Positions 17,390 to 26,315 of a stretch of 35,015 bases of DNA are shown piece by piece. The notes below the pieces were generated by a model. It was not told the origin of the DNA and did not search any database. It saw nothing but the letters and a program-made list of their open reading frames with translations. Origin of the DNA: Rhodoferax sp. (GTDB lineage Bacteria > Pseudomonadota > Gammaproteobacteria > Burkholderiales > Burkholderiaceae_C); contig JAMFRW010000153.1 of NCBI GenBank assembly GCA_026224975.1, positions 1-35,015 of the forward strand, written 5' to 3'. Each line of letters begins with the position of its first letter. The stretch's first letter is position 1. The translations under genes and the position numbers were made by a program.

Positions 17390-17917
17390 ATGCAGGGAGC
17401 CACGCCTGTCGTCGTGAATGGGAATCCTTCGGTGATCTGGTCCAAGACCGACTCTGGTCGACTCGAAATGCAAACGCGTTCGCTCGTCAAGGAGCGGCCG
17501 CAGCGCAACCTGCTGCTGCTGATCGACGGCATCAAGTCCGACGCGATGCTGCTCGGCCATCTGGTCGGCATCGGGCCGGGCGACTTTGCCGCGCTGCACA
17601 AGCTGGGGTTGATTGCGCCTGTGGGGGCGACTTCGCCGGCACAAAACGGGGCGGCTTCGCCGTCTGTCGTCACCGCATCGCAACCCGTTGCGGCGCCGGC
17701 CGAGACGACGCTCGACTACGGCCAGTTCACGGCTGCGCTCACGCACATCATCTCCCAGGAGCTGGGCCTGCGCGGCTTCATGCTCACGCTCGCGGTCGAG
17801 AAGGCCGGCACCATCGAAGCGCTGCAAGACGTGGCCCGGCGCACGCTGGCCCAGGTTGGCGAGCGCAAGGGTGATGCGGCCGCAGCGGCGGCGCGGCGAA
17901 TGCTTTATGGTGCCTGA
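17390..17917 (+). CDS. Conserved hypothetical protein
   Basis: A 175-residue protein with no catalytic motif I can name. The first 80 residues contain SGRLEMQTRSLVKERPQRNLLLLIDG and then a DFAALHKLGLI segment that looks like a small helical, winged-helix-like unit. A linker rich in Ala, Pro and Ser (about 80-105) leads to a second helical region ending AAAARRMLYGA. I recall similar N-terminal segments in uncharacterised Burkholderiales proteins. ATG 17390 lacks a clear ribosome-binding site; ATG 17468 (MQTRSLV) is an alternative but would remove conserved-looking residues. There is no signal peptide or membrane helix, so it is probably cytoplasmic. Confidence 0.7.
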   Translation: MQGATPVVVNGNPSVIWSKTDSGRLEMQTRSLVKERPQRNLLLLIDGIKSDAMLLGHLVGIGPGDFAALHKLGLIAPVGATSPAQNGAASPSVVTASQPVAAPAETTLDYGQFTAALTHIISQELGLRGFMLTLAVEKAGTIEALQDVARRTLAQVGERKGDAAAAAARRMLYGA

Positions 17918-17969
17918 GTCGGACTTTCGACTCTTCGCGCTGGCAACGGCCGCGCCGACCTGACCCGCT

Positions 17970-18494
17970 GTGCCTTTCCTGAAGCTTCTGTGGCAGTGCC
18001 TGCGCAGCGCGCTGCTGGTGCTCGCGGCCATCGTTCTGTTCATCGAGGAATGGGGCTGGAAACCGCTCGCCGCCTGGGCCGGGCGGATGGCGAGCTGGCC
18101 ACCGCTGGCCTGGGTCGAAGCCAGGATCCGCCGCGCGTCGCCTCGCGTGGCGCTGGCGCTCTTTCTCGTGCCCGGCATCGCGCTCATCCCCATCAAGCTG
18201 CTCGCGCTGTGGCTGATCGGCGAAGGCCATGTGTGGCTGGGCGTGAGCGTCATCCTGGCCGCCAAGCTGCTGGGCACGGCGCTCGTCGGGCGGCTCTTCG
18301 TGCTGGTCGAGCCGCAACTGATGCGCTTTGCGCGCTTCGCCCGTGCACTCGCCTGGTGGCGCATCACCAAGGCGCGCGTGACGGCAGCGGTGTGGAACTC
18401 GCCGGCCTCGCGCTCGCTGCGGTCGGCGCTGCGCAAGGGACGTCGTCGCTTGAAGCGCGCCTGGCGAAAGGTTCGTCGGCGACTTAGGTCTTAG
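17970..18494 (+). CDS. Hypothetical inner-membrane protein
   Basis: A 174-residue protein starting with GTG. Hydrophobic segments near residues 13-27, 58-80 and 84-105 suggest two or three membrane helices. The remainder is strongly basic, and the last 35 residues are dense in Arg and Lys (SALRKGRRRLKRAWRKVRRR), which would lie on the cytoplasmic side and could touch nucleic acid or phospholipid. I do not recognise the family. It follows the preceding hypothetical gene by 52 bases and precedes rsmE by 35, so a shared transcript is possible. Confidence 0.65.
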   Translation: MPFLKLLWQCLRSALLVLAAIVLFIEEWGWKPLAAWAGRMASWPPLAWVEARIRRASPRVALALFLVPGIALIPIKLLALWLIGEGHVWLGVSVILAAKLLGTALVGRLFVLVEPQLMRFARFARALAWWRITKARVTAAVWNSPASRSLRSALRKGRRRLKRAWRKVRRRLRS

Positions 18495-18529
18495 AAGGAC
18501 CGCCCGCCACGCTGAGGCACACTCGCACG

Positions 18530-19288
18530 ATGCCTCCTCGCCTCTACATCGACCAGCCGCTGCGCACCGACAGCCACCTCGTTCTCCCACCCGGTGCCGC
18601 GCGCCATGTGCAGGTGCTGCGCCTGCAACCCGGGGCGCCCTTGACGCTGTTCGACGGCGCTGGCGGCGAGTGGCAGGCGCTGGTCACGACCATGGGCCGC
18701 AGCGATGTCACGGTGCAGGTCGGCGCGCATGCCGAGGTGAACCGCGAGCTGGCGCTGCAGGTGACCATCGCGCTCGGCATGCCGGCCAACGAGCGCATGG
18801 ACGGCGTCGTCGAAAAAGCCACCGAACTCGGCGTGGCCGCCATCCAGCCGCTGATGTGCGAACGATCGGTGCTGCGCCTTCAGGGCGACAGGGCGACGAA
18901 GAAGGTCGCGCACTGGCAGGGCGTGGCGCAGGCGGCATGCGAACAGAGCGGGCGCACGCGCGTGCCGCGCATCGAGCCGGTACGAACGCTGGCCGAGTGG
19001 CTGAGGGGCTTGCCGGCCGACGCTGCGCCAGGCGATGCCGGTGCGGGCGCGCGCTTCGTGCTCAGCCTGCGCGATGTGCAGCCGCTCTACGCGAGCCTCG
19101 ATGCAGCCTCGGCCTGCGGCGCGCTGATCTGCGTGAGCGACCCCGAAGGCGGGCTCACCGATGCCGAAGAGGCACAGGCCCGCCGCGCCGGCTTCGTGCC
19201 GCTCTCACTCGGCCCGCGCGTGCTGCGCGCCGACACGGCGCCGCTGGCCTTGCTGGCGCACCTGGCGCTGCGCGCGCTCGCCGCCTGA
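18530..19288 (+). CDS. rsmE: 16S rRNA (uracil(1498)-N(3))-methyltransferase RsmE
   Basis: A 252-residue SPOUT-class methyltransferase that modifies U1498 of 16S rRNA using S-adenosylmethionine. An N-terminal PUA-like part (HVQVLRLQPGAPLTLFDGAGGEW) is followed by the family motif ERMDGVVEKATELGVAAIQPL, AAEQSGR-like residues (QAACEQSGRTRVPRI), and the C-terminal trefoil-knot motifs VSDPEGGLTDAE and LGPRVLRADTAPLALLAHL. The length is normal. The ATG at 18530 agrees with the family's usual N-terminus, although no good Shine-Dalgarno site is visible. Confidence 0.93.
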   Translation: MPPRLYIDQPLRTDSHLVLPPGAARHVQVLRLQPGAPLTLFDGAGGEWQALVTTMGRSDVTVQVGAHAEVNRELALQVTIALGMPANERMDGVVEKATELGVAAIQPLMCERSVLRLQGDRATKKVAHWQGVAQAACEQSGRTRVPRIEPVRTLAEWLRGLPADAAPGDAGAGARFVLSLRDVQPLYASLDAASACGALICVSDPEGGLTDAEEAQARRAGFVPLSLGPRVLRADTAPLALLAHLALRALAA

Positions 19289-19420
19289 ACATCGCGACGA
19301 AGAGATCGCGCGCAAGAACCGGGCTCGCAGGTGCTTTCACCATCCTTCCCGCCGAGATGCCGGGCCTACACTGACCGCACCGCGCGCATCGGCCCGCGGC
19401 ATGAGAACAGGGAGATCCTC

Positions 19421-19828
19421 ATGAGTCTGATCGGTTCGCTGGTGGGCATGCTGGGCGGTGGGCAAGGGGAGGGCGACAACCTCGCGATGGTGAACGCGGT
19501 GATCCGCATGCTCGGCAACGACGCGCCCGGCGGTGGCATCGGCGGCCTGGCCGCCAAGCTGCAGCAAAGTGGCCTGGGCGGCGTGCTCGACTCCTGGGTC
19601 GGCCACGGCCAGAACCTGCCGATCTCGCCCGAGCAGGTCGACAACGTGCTCGGCGCCGACATGGTCGCGGGCATCGCGCGCCAGCTCGGCCTGGACAACG
19701 GCGCCGTGGCAGCGCAGCTTTCGCAGGTGCTGCCGCATGTGGTGGATGCGCTCACGCCGCACGGCCACGTGCCGGCGCAGGGGCTGGGCGATGCGCAGCA
19801 GTTGTTCGATCAGCTCGGGCCGCACTGA
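19421..19828 (+). CDS. YidB-family (DUF937) protein
   Basis: A 135-residue protein that is small and rich in Gly and Leu. It opens MSLIGSLVGMLGG and contains GGIGGLAAKLQQSGLGGVLDSWVG, SPEQVDNVLG and LPHVVDALTPHGHVP, the pattern of the YidB/DUF937 family. Its function is not established. ATG 19421 is preceded by GGGAG about 7 bases upstream, which decides the start over an upstream in-frame codon at 19331. No signal peptide or membrane segment is apparent. The 132 bases before it hold no other gene and probably carry its promoter. Confidence 0.85.
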   Translation: MSLIGSLVGMLGGGQGEGDNLAMVNAVIRMLGNDAPGGGIGGLAAKLQQSGLGGVLDSWVGHGQNLPISPEQVDNVLGADMVAGIARQLGLDNGAVAAQLSQVLPHVVDALTPHGHVPAQGLGDAQQLFDQLGPH

Positions 19829-19904
19829 ATCAGCGGCGCTCGGGAACTTGCGGCGCGAACCGGCATGGCTTGCGCGTCGGCCGCTTTTCGCGGAACGCCG
19901 GTCG

Positions 19905-21203
19905 TCAGCGCACCTGTCGCGCCGAGCCGGCGACAAGGTCGAAGCGGAACAGCCTGCATTCGATCGGCCCGTTCCAGAGCGGCACGCGGCGTGATTCCTT
20001 GAGCCGCATCGCGCTCGGCAGCTTCATGTCGGGGCTCAGCACATAGGCGGTCCAGCCGGCGGCGTGCTGCGTGTAGGCGCGCTTCCAATGGGCCGAGAGG
20101 CGCGGGAAGAAATCGCTGGGCGCTTCCTTGTTGTCTATGCCCTCGTCGCCGTTCTCGCGACTGCGCTGCGGCCGATCGTCGCGCATGCGGTCGTGTTCCG
20201 CTTGCGGCGCGGCCTTGCCCGCCACATCGATGCGCTCGCCATACGGCGGGTTGATCATCAAGGTGCCCGGCAAGGCTTCGGGCAGCGAGGGCGCGGGCCG
20301 CTCCAGCGCATCACCGCCGTTGAAGGTGATGGCTGCTTGCACGCCGGCGCGCTGCGCGTTGCGCCGCGCGAAATCGACCATGCGGAACGACACATCGCTG
20401 GCGTAGATCGGCACCGCGCTGGCGTGGATGCGCGCCTGCGCGTGGCTGCGCAGCCGTTGCAGATCGGCGCGCATTTCGTCGCTGGTGAAGGGCAGCAGGC
20501 GCTCGAAGGCGAAGCGGCGCTTCAGGCCCGGGGCGATGCCGCAGGCGATCTGCGCGGCTTCGATGGCGATGGTGCCGGAGCCGCAGCAGGGATCGTGCAA
20601 CGCGCCGCCGGCCTCGGGCGTGCCGCGCCAGCCGGCGGCGGCGAGCATGGCGGCGGCCAGCGTCTCTTTCAGCGGCGCATCGCCCTTGTCTTCGCGCCAG
20701 CCGCGCTTGAAGAGCGGCTCGCCGGAACTGTCCACATACAGCACTGCGCGCGCTTCGCCCAGGTGCAGCACGAGCTGCAGGTCGGGGTGCTGCGTGTCGA
20801 CGCTGGGCCGCTCGCCGGTCGCGTCGCGCAACAGGTCGCACACGGCATCCTTGATGCGCAGCGCGGCGAAGTTGAGGCTGCGCAACGGGCTGCGGTGCGC
20901 GGTGGTGTCGACGCGCAGCGTGTGCTGCGGCGTGATCCATTGCATCCAGTCGACGCCGAGCGCGAGCTGATAGAGGTCGTTCTCGTCGCGGTACGGCCCT
21001 TCGGCCACTTCCACCAGCACGCGCTGGGCGAGCCGGCTTTCCAGGTTGAGCAGCATCACATCGAGCGGCCCGCCTTCGAGCGCCACGCCGCCGCGCTGCG
21101 CCAGCATGCGCCGCGTGGGCAGCAGGCGCTGGGCTTCTTCGGCGAGCAGGGCTTCCACGCCGGCGGCGCAGGGCAAAAAGAGCGGGGCGATGGCGTCAGG
21201 CAT
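19905..21203 (-). CDS. THUMP-domain 23S rRNA (guanine-N2)-methyltransferase, RlmL-like
   Basis: A 432-residue protein matching the N-terminal half of E. coli RlmL, which methylates G2445 of 23S rRNA. A THUMP/ferredoxin-like RNA-binding region spans residues 1-160. A Rossmann-type methyltransferase follows, with SAM motif DPCCGSGTIAIEAA and catalytic NPPYGER. The C-terminal FFPRLSAHWKR...LKESRRVPLWNGPIECRLFRF segment is typical of the beta-proteobacterial form. Between NPPYGER and FF there is a charged insertion of about 40 residues (Arg, Asp, Glu, Asn). No RlmK-type second domain is fused. It is divergent from the DUF2235 gene. Confidence 0.88.
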   Translation of the reverse strand: MPDAIAPLFLPCAAGVEALLAEEAQRLLPTRRMLAQRGGVALEGGPLDVMLLNLESRLAQRVLVEVAEGPYRDENDLYQLALGVDWMQWITPQHTLRVDTTAHRSPLRSLNFAALRIKDAVCDLLRDATGERPSVDTQHPDLQLVLHLGEARAVLYVDSSGEPLFKRGWREDKGDAPLKETLAAAMLAAAGWRGTPEAGGALHDPCCGSGTIAIEAAQIACGIAPGLKRRFAFERLLPFTSDEMRADLQRLRSHAQARIHASAVPIYASDVSFRMVDFARRNAQRAGVQAAITFNGGDALERPAPSLPEALPGTLMINPPYGERIDVAGKAAPQAEHDRMRDDRPQRSRENGDEGIDNKEAPSDFFPRLSAHWKRAYTQHAAGWTAYVLSPDMKLPSAMRLKESRRVPLWNGPIECRLFRFDLVAGSARQVR

Positions 21204-21281
21204 GGATCGGTCGTTGTAGGGATGTGGCGCGCGGTGAATGTGCGCACACTCGCATTGTCACAGCTTGCATCGGAGACCTGG

Positions 21282-23003
21282 ATGAGCACGACGATGGGCA
21301 CGCCGGCATCGCCCCGGCAAATTGTGCTGTGCTGCGACGGCACCAACAACACGCTGACGGCTGGCCGCGCCGACACTCACGTGCTGCGCGTCTACGAGCA
21401 CCTCGTGGCCCACCCGGCGCCGCATCGCGTGTTGTTCTACGACCCGGGCGTGGGCTCGCCGGGCGGCGCGCCGCCCACCGACCCGATCGACTGGGCGATG
21501 CGCACCGGCGAGCGCATCTCGGGGCTGGCTTCGGGCCGCGGCATCTATGCCAACGTCAGCGAGGCGTATCTGTTCCTGATGCGCCACCACCGCAGCGAGC
21601 ACGACCAGATCTACCTGTTCGGCTTTTCGCGCGGCGCCTTCACCGCGCGCTGCGTGGCGGGCATGGTCAACCTGTTCGGCATCATCGGGCTGGAGCACGA
21701 GGTGATGCTGCCGACGCTGATCCGCGTCTACTTCTCGCTGCCCGACAAGAGCGACAAGCCCACCGCGAAGGCCGACGACGAGGCCGGCACGCAGAAGGCG
21801 ATGCGCGGCATGCACAAGGCGCTGGCCGAAACACCCGTGGGCCGCAACGCGCTCGCCGCACAGATCCGCCGCGACTTCACGAGTGGGGCGGGCCGCGATG
21901 CCTGGGTGCACTGGATCGGCGTGTGGGACACGGTCGAATCGGTCGGCATGCCGGGGCCGCTGGCGCGCCGCAACCCGAGTTCGGCCACCTTGAAAGGCAA
22001 GCGTTTCCACCATGTGCGGCACGCGCTGGCGCTTGACGAACATCGCTGGACTTTCGAGCCGCGGCTCTACGAAGAACCCGGCGACATCGATCAGCCGAAC
22101 CCGCCGCAGACGCTGAAGCAGCGCTGGTTCCCCGGCGTGCATTGCGATGTGGGCGGCGGCTACCAGCCCGAGCACGCCGGGCTGGCCGAAGCCACGCTGA
22201 AGTGGATGGTCGGCGAGGCGATCGCTTGCGGGCTGGGGGTGCCGAACGTCGCCCCCTCGCGCGCCCAGGCGCCGCGCCACGACGCGCTCTGGCAAACGCC
22301 GTGGTGGGCGCTGGCGGGCATGGTCTTGCGCAACATGCGGCCGGCCACGCCGGAGGGCGAACCGATCGCGGTCATTCCCGGGCCGACAACTGTTTCGCCC
22401 ACCCCAAGCGTGTGGGACGAGCGCCGCAGCGTCGTGCCGCTCGTCGCCGCGGTGCTGCTCGGCCTGCTGTGCCTTCTGCGCAGCGGCGGCAGCCTGCTGA
22501 ACGACGGCTGGGGCACGTTGTTCATGCCCGAGCACTGGCAGCCAGCCCTGAAGGCCGCAGCACGGCTGGCGCAGGAGCAACTCGTCGGGCCGCTGCACCA
22601 GTGGCTGTGGGTCATCCGCCACTACGACGGTACGGCGGTCTTCTGGGCGATGTTCTGGGATCTGTTATTCATCGCGTGCTGGGGCTATTTGCTCGCGCGG
22701 ATCGCGTCGCGGGCCTTCGCCTGGCTCGCCGGTTCGCGCGCGCCGGGCCAGCCGTTGCCGGCCTGGCGACTGCTCGGCTTCGCACCGCTGGCGGCCGTGG
22801 GCGGCGATGTGTGCGAAGACCTGCTGACGCTGGCCGCGTTCGCCGCGCACGGCGTCGGCACCGACTCCTGGGCCAAGCTGCTGATCGTGCTGTGCCTGGC
22901 CGCATCGGCCGTCAAGTGGGCGGGCGTGCTGGTGAGCCTGCCGCTGGTCGCGGTGAGGCTGTGGATCGCGATACCGTGGGTGCGGCGCGGGCCGGGCGCA
23001 TAA
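21282..23003 (+). CDS. DUF2235 alpha/beta hydrolase with C-terminal membrane helices
   Basis: A 573-residue protein. The DUF2235 (Tle1-type phospholipase-like) domain fills residues 10 to about 330: VLCCDGTNNTL, the nucleophile elbow GFSRGAFTAR (Ser about 116), GVWDTVESVG and WFPGVHCDVGGGY. From about residue 380, four hydrophobic segments predict membrane anchoring (including VPLVAAVLLGLLCLL, FWAMFWDLLFIACWGYLLA and the final LPLVAVRLWIAIPWV). Family members hydrolyse lipids, and some are type VI secretion effectors. No VgrG, PAAR, adaptor or immunity-type gene lies nearby, so a housekeeping membrane-lipid role is equally open. GGAG at 21272-21275 fixes ATG 21282; upstream in-frame codons lie in the promoter region or antisense to the methyltransferase. 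Confidence 0.85.
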   Translation: MSTTMGTPASPRQIVLCCDGTNNTLTAGRADTHVLRVYEHLVAHPAPHRVLFYDPGVGSPGGAPPTDPIDWAMRTGERISGLASGRGIYANVSEAYLFLMRHHRSEHDQIYLFGFSRGAFTARCVAGMVNLFGIIGLEHEVMLPTLIRVYFSLPDKSDKPTAKADDEAGTQKAMRGMHKALAETPVGRNALAAQIRRDFTSGAGRDAWVHWIGVWDTVESVGMPGPLARRNPSSATLKGKRFHHVRHALALDEHRWTFEPRLYEEPGDIDQPNPPQTLKQRWFPGVHCDVGGGYQPEHAGLAEATLKWMVGEAIACGLGVPNVAPSRAQAPRHDALWQTPWWALAGMVLRNMRPATPEGEPIAVIPGPTTVSPTPSVWDERRSVVPLVAAVLLGLLCLLRSGGSLLNDGWGTLFMPEHWQPALKAAARLAQEQLVGPLHQWLWVIRHYDGTAVFWAMFWDLLFIACWGYLLARIASRAFAWLAGSRAPGQPLPAWRLLGFAPLAAVGGDVCEDLLTLAAFAAHGVGTDSWAKLLIVLCLAASAVKWAGVLVSLPLVAVRLWIAIPWVRRGPGA

Positions 23004-23016
23004 GCCCGCCGCCCGA

Positions 23017-24567
23017 TCACATCGTCTTGCGGAGCTGCGTGGGCGCGATCTTCAAGGCGTCGCGGTACTTGGCCACGGTACGGCGCGCGACCTGGATGCC
23101 TTGCTCGTCCAGCATCTGCGAGATCTGGCTGTCGCTGAGTGGCTTGGCCGGGTCTTCGGCCGAGACGATCTGCTTGATCAACGCACGCACCGCGGTGCTC
23201 GACGCGTTGCCGCCGGCATCGGTGTTGAGCGACGAGCCGAAGAAGTACTTCAGCTCGAAGGTGCCGTAGGGCGTCGACATGTACTTGGCGGTAGTCACCC
23301 GCGAGATGGTCGATTCGTGCAGGCCCAATTCATCGGCAATCTCGCGCAGCACCAGCGGCTTCATCGCGATGGCGCCGTGGGTGAAGAAGTTCTTCTGCCG
23401 CTCGACGATGGCCTGCGAGACGCGCTGGATGGTGTCGAAGCGCTGCAGGATGTTTTTCATGAACCAGCGCGCTTCCTGCAGCCGCGAACTCAGCCCCGGG
23501 CCGGCGCCGTTCAGCCCGCCGCCGTTGCTGCCGTGGCCGCGCTGCTGGCGGATCGCGTTGGCATAGAGGTCGTTGATGCGCAGCTTGGGCATCACGTCGG
23601 GGTTGAGCGTGACCTTCCAGCCGCGGCCCGATTTGGTGACGATCACGTCGGGCACGATGATGTTGGCTTCGGCGCGGCTGAACTGGCGGCCCGGTTTGGG
23701 TTCGAGCGCCACGATCAAGGCCTGCGCCTCGCGCAGCAGGTCTTCGTCGGCGCCGGTCGCGGCGCAGAGCTTCTTGAGGTCGCGCCGCGCCAGCAGTTCG
23801 AGGTGGCTCTTGCAGACGATGATCGCGATCATCTGCGCCTCGCAACGCGGCTGCGTGCGCAATTGCAGGCACAGGCATTCGGCCAGGTCTTTCGCGCCCA
23901 CGCCGGTCGGCTCCATGCTTTGCAGGAAGCGCAGGCCGCATTGCAGGCGCGCGAGCATTTCTTCGCGCTGCTCGGCATCGGCGTCGTCCGACACCAGTTG
24001 CTCGGCGATGTCTTCCAGCGTGTCGGCGAGGTAGCCGTCTTCGTTGAGCGACTCGATCAGCACCATCACCGAGGCGGCGTCGAGGTCGGAGAGCCGCATG
24101 CTGGAGAGCTGCTCGCGCAGGTGGTCCTGCAGGCTGGGCATGGCGGTGTCGCGGTCCTGCCCGTCGAACTCGTCGCCGTCGTTGTTGGTGCCGCTCTTGC
24201 CGGGGGTTTCGCGAATGCCGTCGAAGTCTTCGCGCTCGGTGCCGTTTTCCCAGTCGTCGCGTTCGGTCGAGCCGAACTCGGCGGCGTCCACACCCGGCGT
24301 GTCCTCGCCGGCGTCGGCGGTCGGCTCGGTGGTCGCGCGTTCGGCCTCGCGCTCGCCCACGCGCTCGGCCGGCGTCAGGCGCTCGGCCAGCGGCTCGAAG
24401 GCCGGAGCCGATTCTTCCTCGGCTTCGAGAAACGGGTTTTGCTCCAGCATCTGCTCGACTTCCTGGTGGAGTTCGAGCGTGGAGAGCTGCAGCAGGCGGA
24501 TCGATTGCTGCAACTGGGGCGTGAGCGCCAGATGCTGGGAAAGACGGACTTGTAATGAAGGCTTCAT
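23017..24567 (-). CDS. rpoN: RNA polymerase sigma-54 factor RpoN
   Basis: A 516-residue sigma factor directing polymerase to -24/-12 promoters that need AAA+ activators. Region I is the Gln/Leu-rich N-terminus (LQVRLSQHLALTPQLQQSIRLLQLS). An acidic region II follows (about residues 50-150, many Glu and Asp). The core-binding domain and the HTH come next (LREIADELGLHESTISRVT), and the C-terminal RpoN box reads ARRTVAKYRD, with Asp where Glu is usual. It starts 10 bases after lptB stops, in the widespread lptA-lptB-rpoN order. The usual downstream hpf and ptsN genes are absent; a convergent DUF2235 gene is there instead. Confidence 0.95.
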   Translation of the reverse strand: MKPSLQVRLSQHLALTPQLQQSIRLLQLSTLELHQEVEQMLEQNPFLEAEEESAPAFEPLAERLTPAERVGEREAERATTEPTADAGEDTPGVDAAEFGSTERDDWENGTEREDFDGIRETPGKSGTNNDGDEFDGQDRDTAMPSLQDHLREQLSSMRLSDLDAASVMVLIESLNEDGYLADTLEDIAEQLVSDDADAEQREEMLARLQCGLRFLQSMEPTGVGAKDLAECLCLQLRTQPRCEAQMIAIIVCKSHLELLARRDLKKLCAATGADEDLLREAQALIVALEPKPGRQFSRAEANIIVPDVIVTKSGRGWKVTLNPDVMPKLRINDLYANAIRQQRGHGSNGGGLNGAGPGLSSRLQEARWFMKNILQRFDTIQRVSQAIVERQKNFFTHGAIAMKPLVLREIADELGLHESTISRVTTAKYMSTPYGTFELKYFFGSSLNTDAGGNASSTAVRALIKQIVSAEDPAKPLSDSQISQMLDEQGIQVARRTVAKYRDALKIAPTQLRKTM

Positions 24568-24577
24568 GGTCGCCCCA

Positions 24578-25366
24578 TCACATCCGGAAATGTTCGCCGA
24601 GATAGACCTTGCGCACGTCCGCGTTCTCGACGATCTCGGGCGGCGTGCCTTCGGCCAGGACGCGGCCTTCGCTGATGATGTAGGCGCGGTCGCAGATGCC
24701 CAGCGTTTCGCGCACGTTGTGGTCGGTGATCAGCACACCGATGCCGCGGCTCTTCAGGAAGCTGATGATGCGCTGGATCTCGATCACCGCGATCGGGTCG
24801 ACGCCGGCAAACGGTTCGTCGAGCAGGATGAATCGCGGCTGCGTGGCCAGAGCCCGGGCGATTTCCACCCGGCGCCGCTCGCCGCCCGAAAGCGATGGGG
24901 CCGGCGCGGTGCGCAACTTCTCGATGCTCAGGTCGTGCAGCAGGCCGTTCAGCTTTTCTTCGATCAGCGCCGGCTTGAGCGCCTTGCCGTCTGGCCCGTA
25001 TTGCAGTTCGAGCACGGCGCGGATGTTCTCTTCGACCGTCAGCTTGCGAAAGATCGACGCTTCTTGCGGCAGGTACGAGAGGCCCAACCGCGAGCGCTGA
25101 TGGATCGGCAGGCGCTCGACGCGTTGGCCTTCGATCGTGATCTCGCCGGCATCGGCCCGCACCAGGCCGACGATCATGTAGAAGCTCGTCGTCTTGCCGG
25201 CGCCGTTCGGCCCGAGCAGGCCGACGACTTCCCCGCTGTCGACCGCTAGGTGCACATCGCGCACCACCATGCGGGCGCCGTACGACTTCTGCAGGCCGGT
25301 CGCCTCCAGGCGGTGCGTCGTGGCTTGCACGCCGCGCGTGGCAGGCGCCTCGAGCACGGTGCTCAC
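24578..25366 (-). CDS. lptB: LPS export ABC transporter ATP-binding protein LptB
   Basis: A 262-residue ABC ATPase. Walker A is GPNGAGKTT, the Q-loop lies in [18 protein letters not shown], the signature is [16 protein letters not shown], Walker B is [16 protein letters not shown], and the H-loop is [10 protein letters not shown]. The [14 protein letters not shown] and [11 protein letters not shown] segments are specific to LptB, which powers lipopolysaccharide extraction from the inner membrane together with LptF/LptG. The start is GTG, in a GTGA overlap with the lptA stop, so the two are translationally coupled. About 15 residues precede the usual family start. Confidence 0.95.
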   Translation of the reverse strand: MSTVLEAPATRGVQATTHRLEATGLQKSYGARMVVRDVHLAVDSGEVVGLLGPNGAGKTTSFYMIVGLVRADAGEITIEGQRVERLPIHQRSRLGLSYLPQEASIFRKLTVEENIRAVLELQYGPDGKALKPALIEEKLNGLLHDLSIEKLRTAPAPSLSGGERRRVEIARALATQPRFILLDEPFAGVDPIAVIEIQRIISFLKSRGIGVLITDHNVRETLGICDRAYIISEGRVLAEGTPPEIVENADVRKVYLGEHFRM

Positions 25367-26013
25367 TTCTTCTCTCCGAGGGCAGGGCTCGTCTTGAGCT
25401 GCGGCCCGGACGCCGAAGCCGCCGCTGCCGAGGCCGCTTCGGCCGCCGCGGCCGTGCCTTCGCGCGGCGTCAGCACGGCGCGCACGCGACCGCCGGGGTT
25501 GGCCGGCGTCACGGCGCCGCCGGAAACGCTGAAGACTTCGGTGATGCTGTCGTAGGTCACCAGGTTGCCGGTGACCTCGTCGGCCACCGCCGAGCCGCGC
25601 AGGCGGCGCACCACGGCCTTGTTGATGAACTTGATGGTGTCGCTCTTGCCGTCGTATTCCAGCCGCTCGGCTTCGCCGTCCACGAATTCGTCCACGCCGT
25701 CGCGTTTCTGGCGGAAGGTGGCGAGCTTGCCCGGCGAGCCGAAGGCCACGGCGGTGTGGTAGCCGTCCGGTGTTTCACGCACTTCGATGCGCGCGGCGCG
25801 GATGATCATCGTGCCCTTGGTCACGACCACATTGCCGTTGAACAGCACGACCTGACTTTGCAGGTTGATGGTGCTGGTCTGTTCGGCCTCGACGTTCAGC
25901 GGCTTGAAGCGGTCGGCTTTTTCGGCATGCACCGGAGCGACGGCGAACATGCTGGCGACGGCCAACGCCGCGGCGCTGAATCGCGCAGCGAACAGCTTCG
26001 AAGCAACTGGCAT
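25363..26013 (-). CDS. lptA: LPS transport periplasmic protein LptA
   Basis: A 216-residue protein. A signal peptide ([30 protein letters not shown]) is followed by the OstA/LptA domain: [41 protein letters not shown], and the later [19 protein letters not shown] and [20 protein letters not shown]. LptA polymerises into the periplasmic bridge carrying LPS to LptD. The C-terminal tail (about 35 residues) is rich in Ala and Ser. ATG 26013 is chosen because it opens the signal peptide and has AGGCGAG upstream; longer in-frame starts put 31 or more extra residues before it. lptC, the usual upstream gene, is not present. Confidence 0.9.
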   Translation of the reverse strand: MPVASKLFAARFSAAALAVASMFAVAPVHAEKADRFKPLNVEAEQTSTINLQSQVVLFNGNVVVTKGTMIIRAARIEVRETPDGYHTAVAFGSPGKLATFRQKRDGVDEFVDGEAERLEYDGKSDTIKFINKAVVRRLRGSAVADEVTGNLVTYDSITEVFSVSGGAVTPANPGGRVRAVLTPREGTAAAAEAASAAAASASGPQLKTSPALGEKK

Positions 26014-26315
26014 GAATCTCGCCTTCGAAGCGTTGGATACCAGCGGGCACGCCACCCAATGCAGCGCGCCGGGGCAGATGTAGAGGCTTTGAGCTTGTGT
26101 GGTCATAAAGGCATGAAACTTGCAGGCCATTCTAGCCCACAGAGTTCCACGCCTTGTGACGGTGCAGTCGGGCTTTGTTCACGAAGATCCTGCGTCGCGG
26201 ATTCTGGGCGTATGACGCCGCTGGCGCCGCGCGCGAGGCTCGTGATCATGCACAAAAACTCCTCGCGACCCAATACGCGAAGGCGGGTCAGCCCCAGACC
26301 GGCGCCCGCCGCAGC
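26014..26315. other. Intergenic region upstream of lptA
   Basis: About 300 bases between lptA and the DUF3100 gene, both minus strand. No frame resembles LptC or another known protein. TAGAAT on the minus strand (plus 26129-26134) could be a -10 element for lptA-lptB-rpoN, but no matching -35 is visible. A short plus-strand frame opening with TTG at 26175 gives a protein-like start but continues only as antisense of the DUF3100 gene, so I do not call it. Confidence 0.5.

Noticed and set aside
20064..21281. Extension of the DUF2235 reading frame about 400 codons upstream
   Set aside because: The extension is antisense to the RlmL-like gene. The DUF2235 domain and a good ribosome-binding site begin at 21282.
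21282..23003. Calling the DUF2235 protein a type VI secretion effector
   Set aside because: No secretion or immunity gene is adjacent, and the protein carries several membrane helices. The effector role is not supported by the context.
22993..23008. CGGGC/GCCCG hairpin at the DUF2235 stop codon
   Set aside because: A 5-bp stem without a T tract is expected by chance in DNA this rich in G and C.
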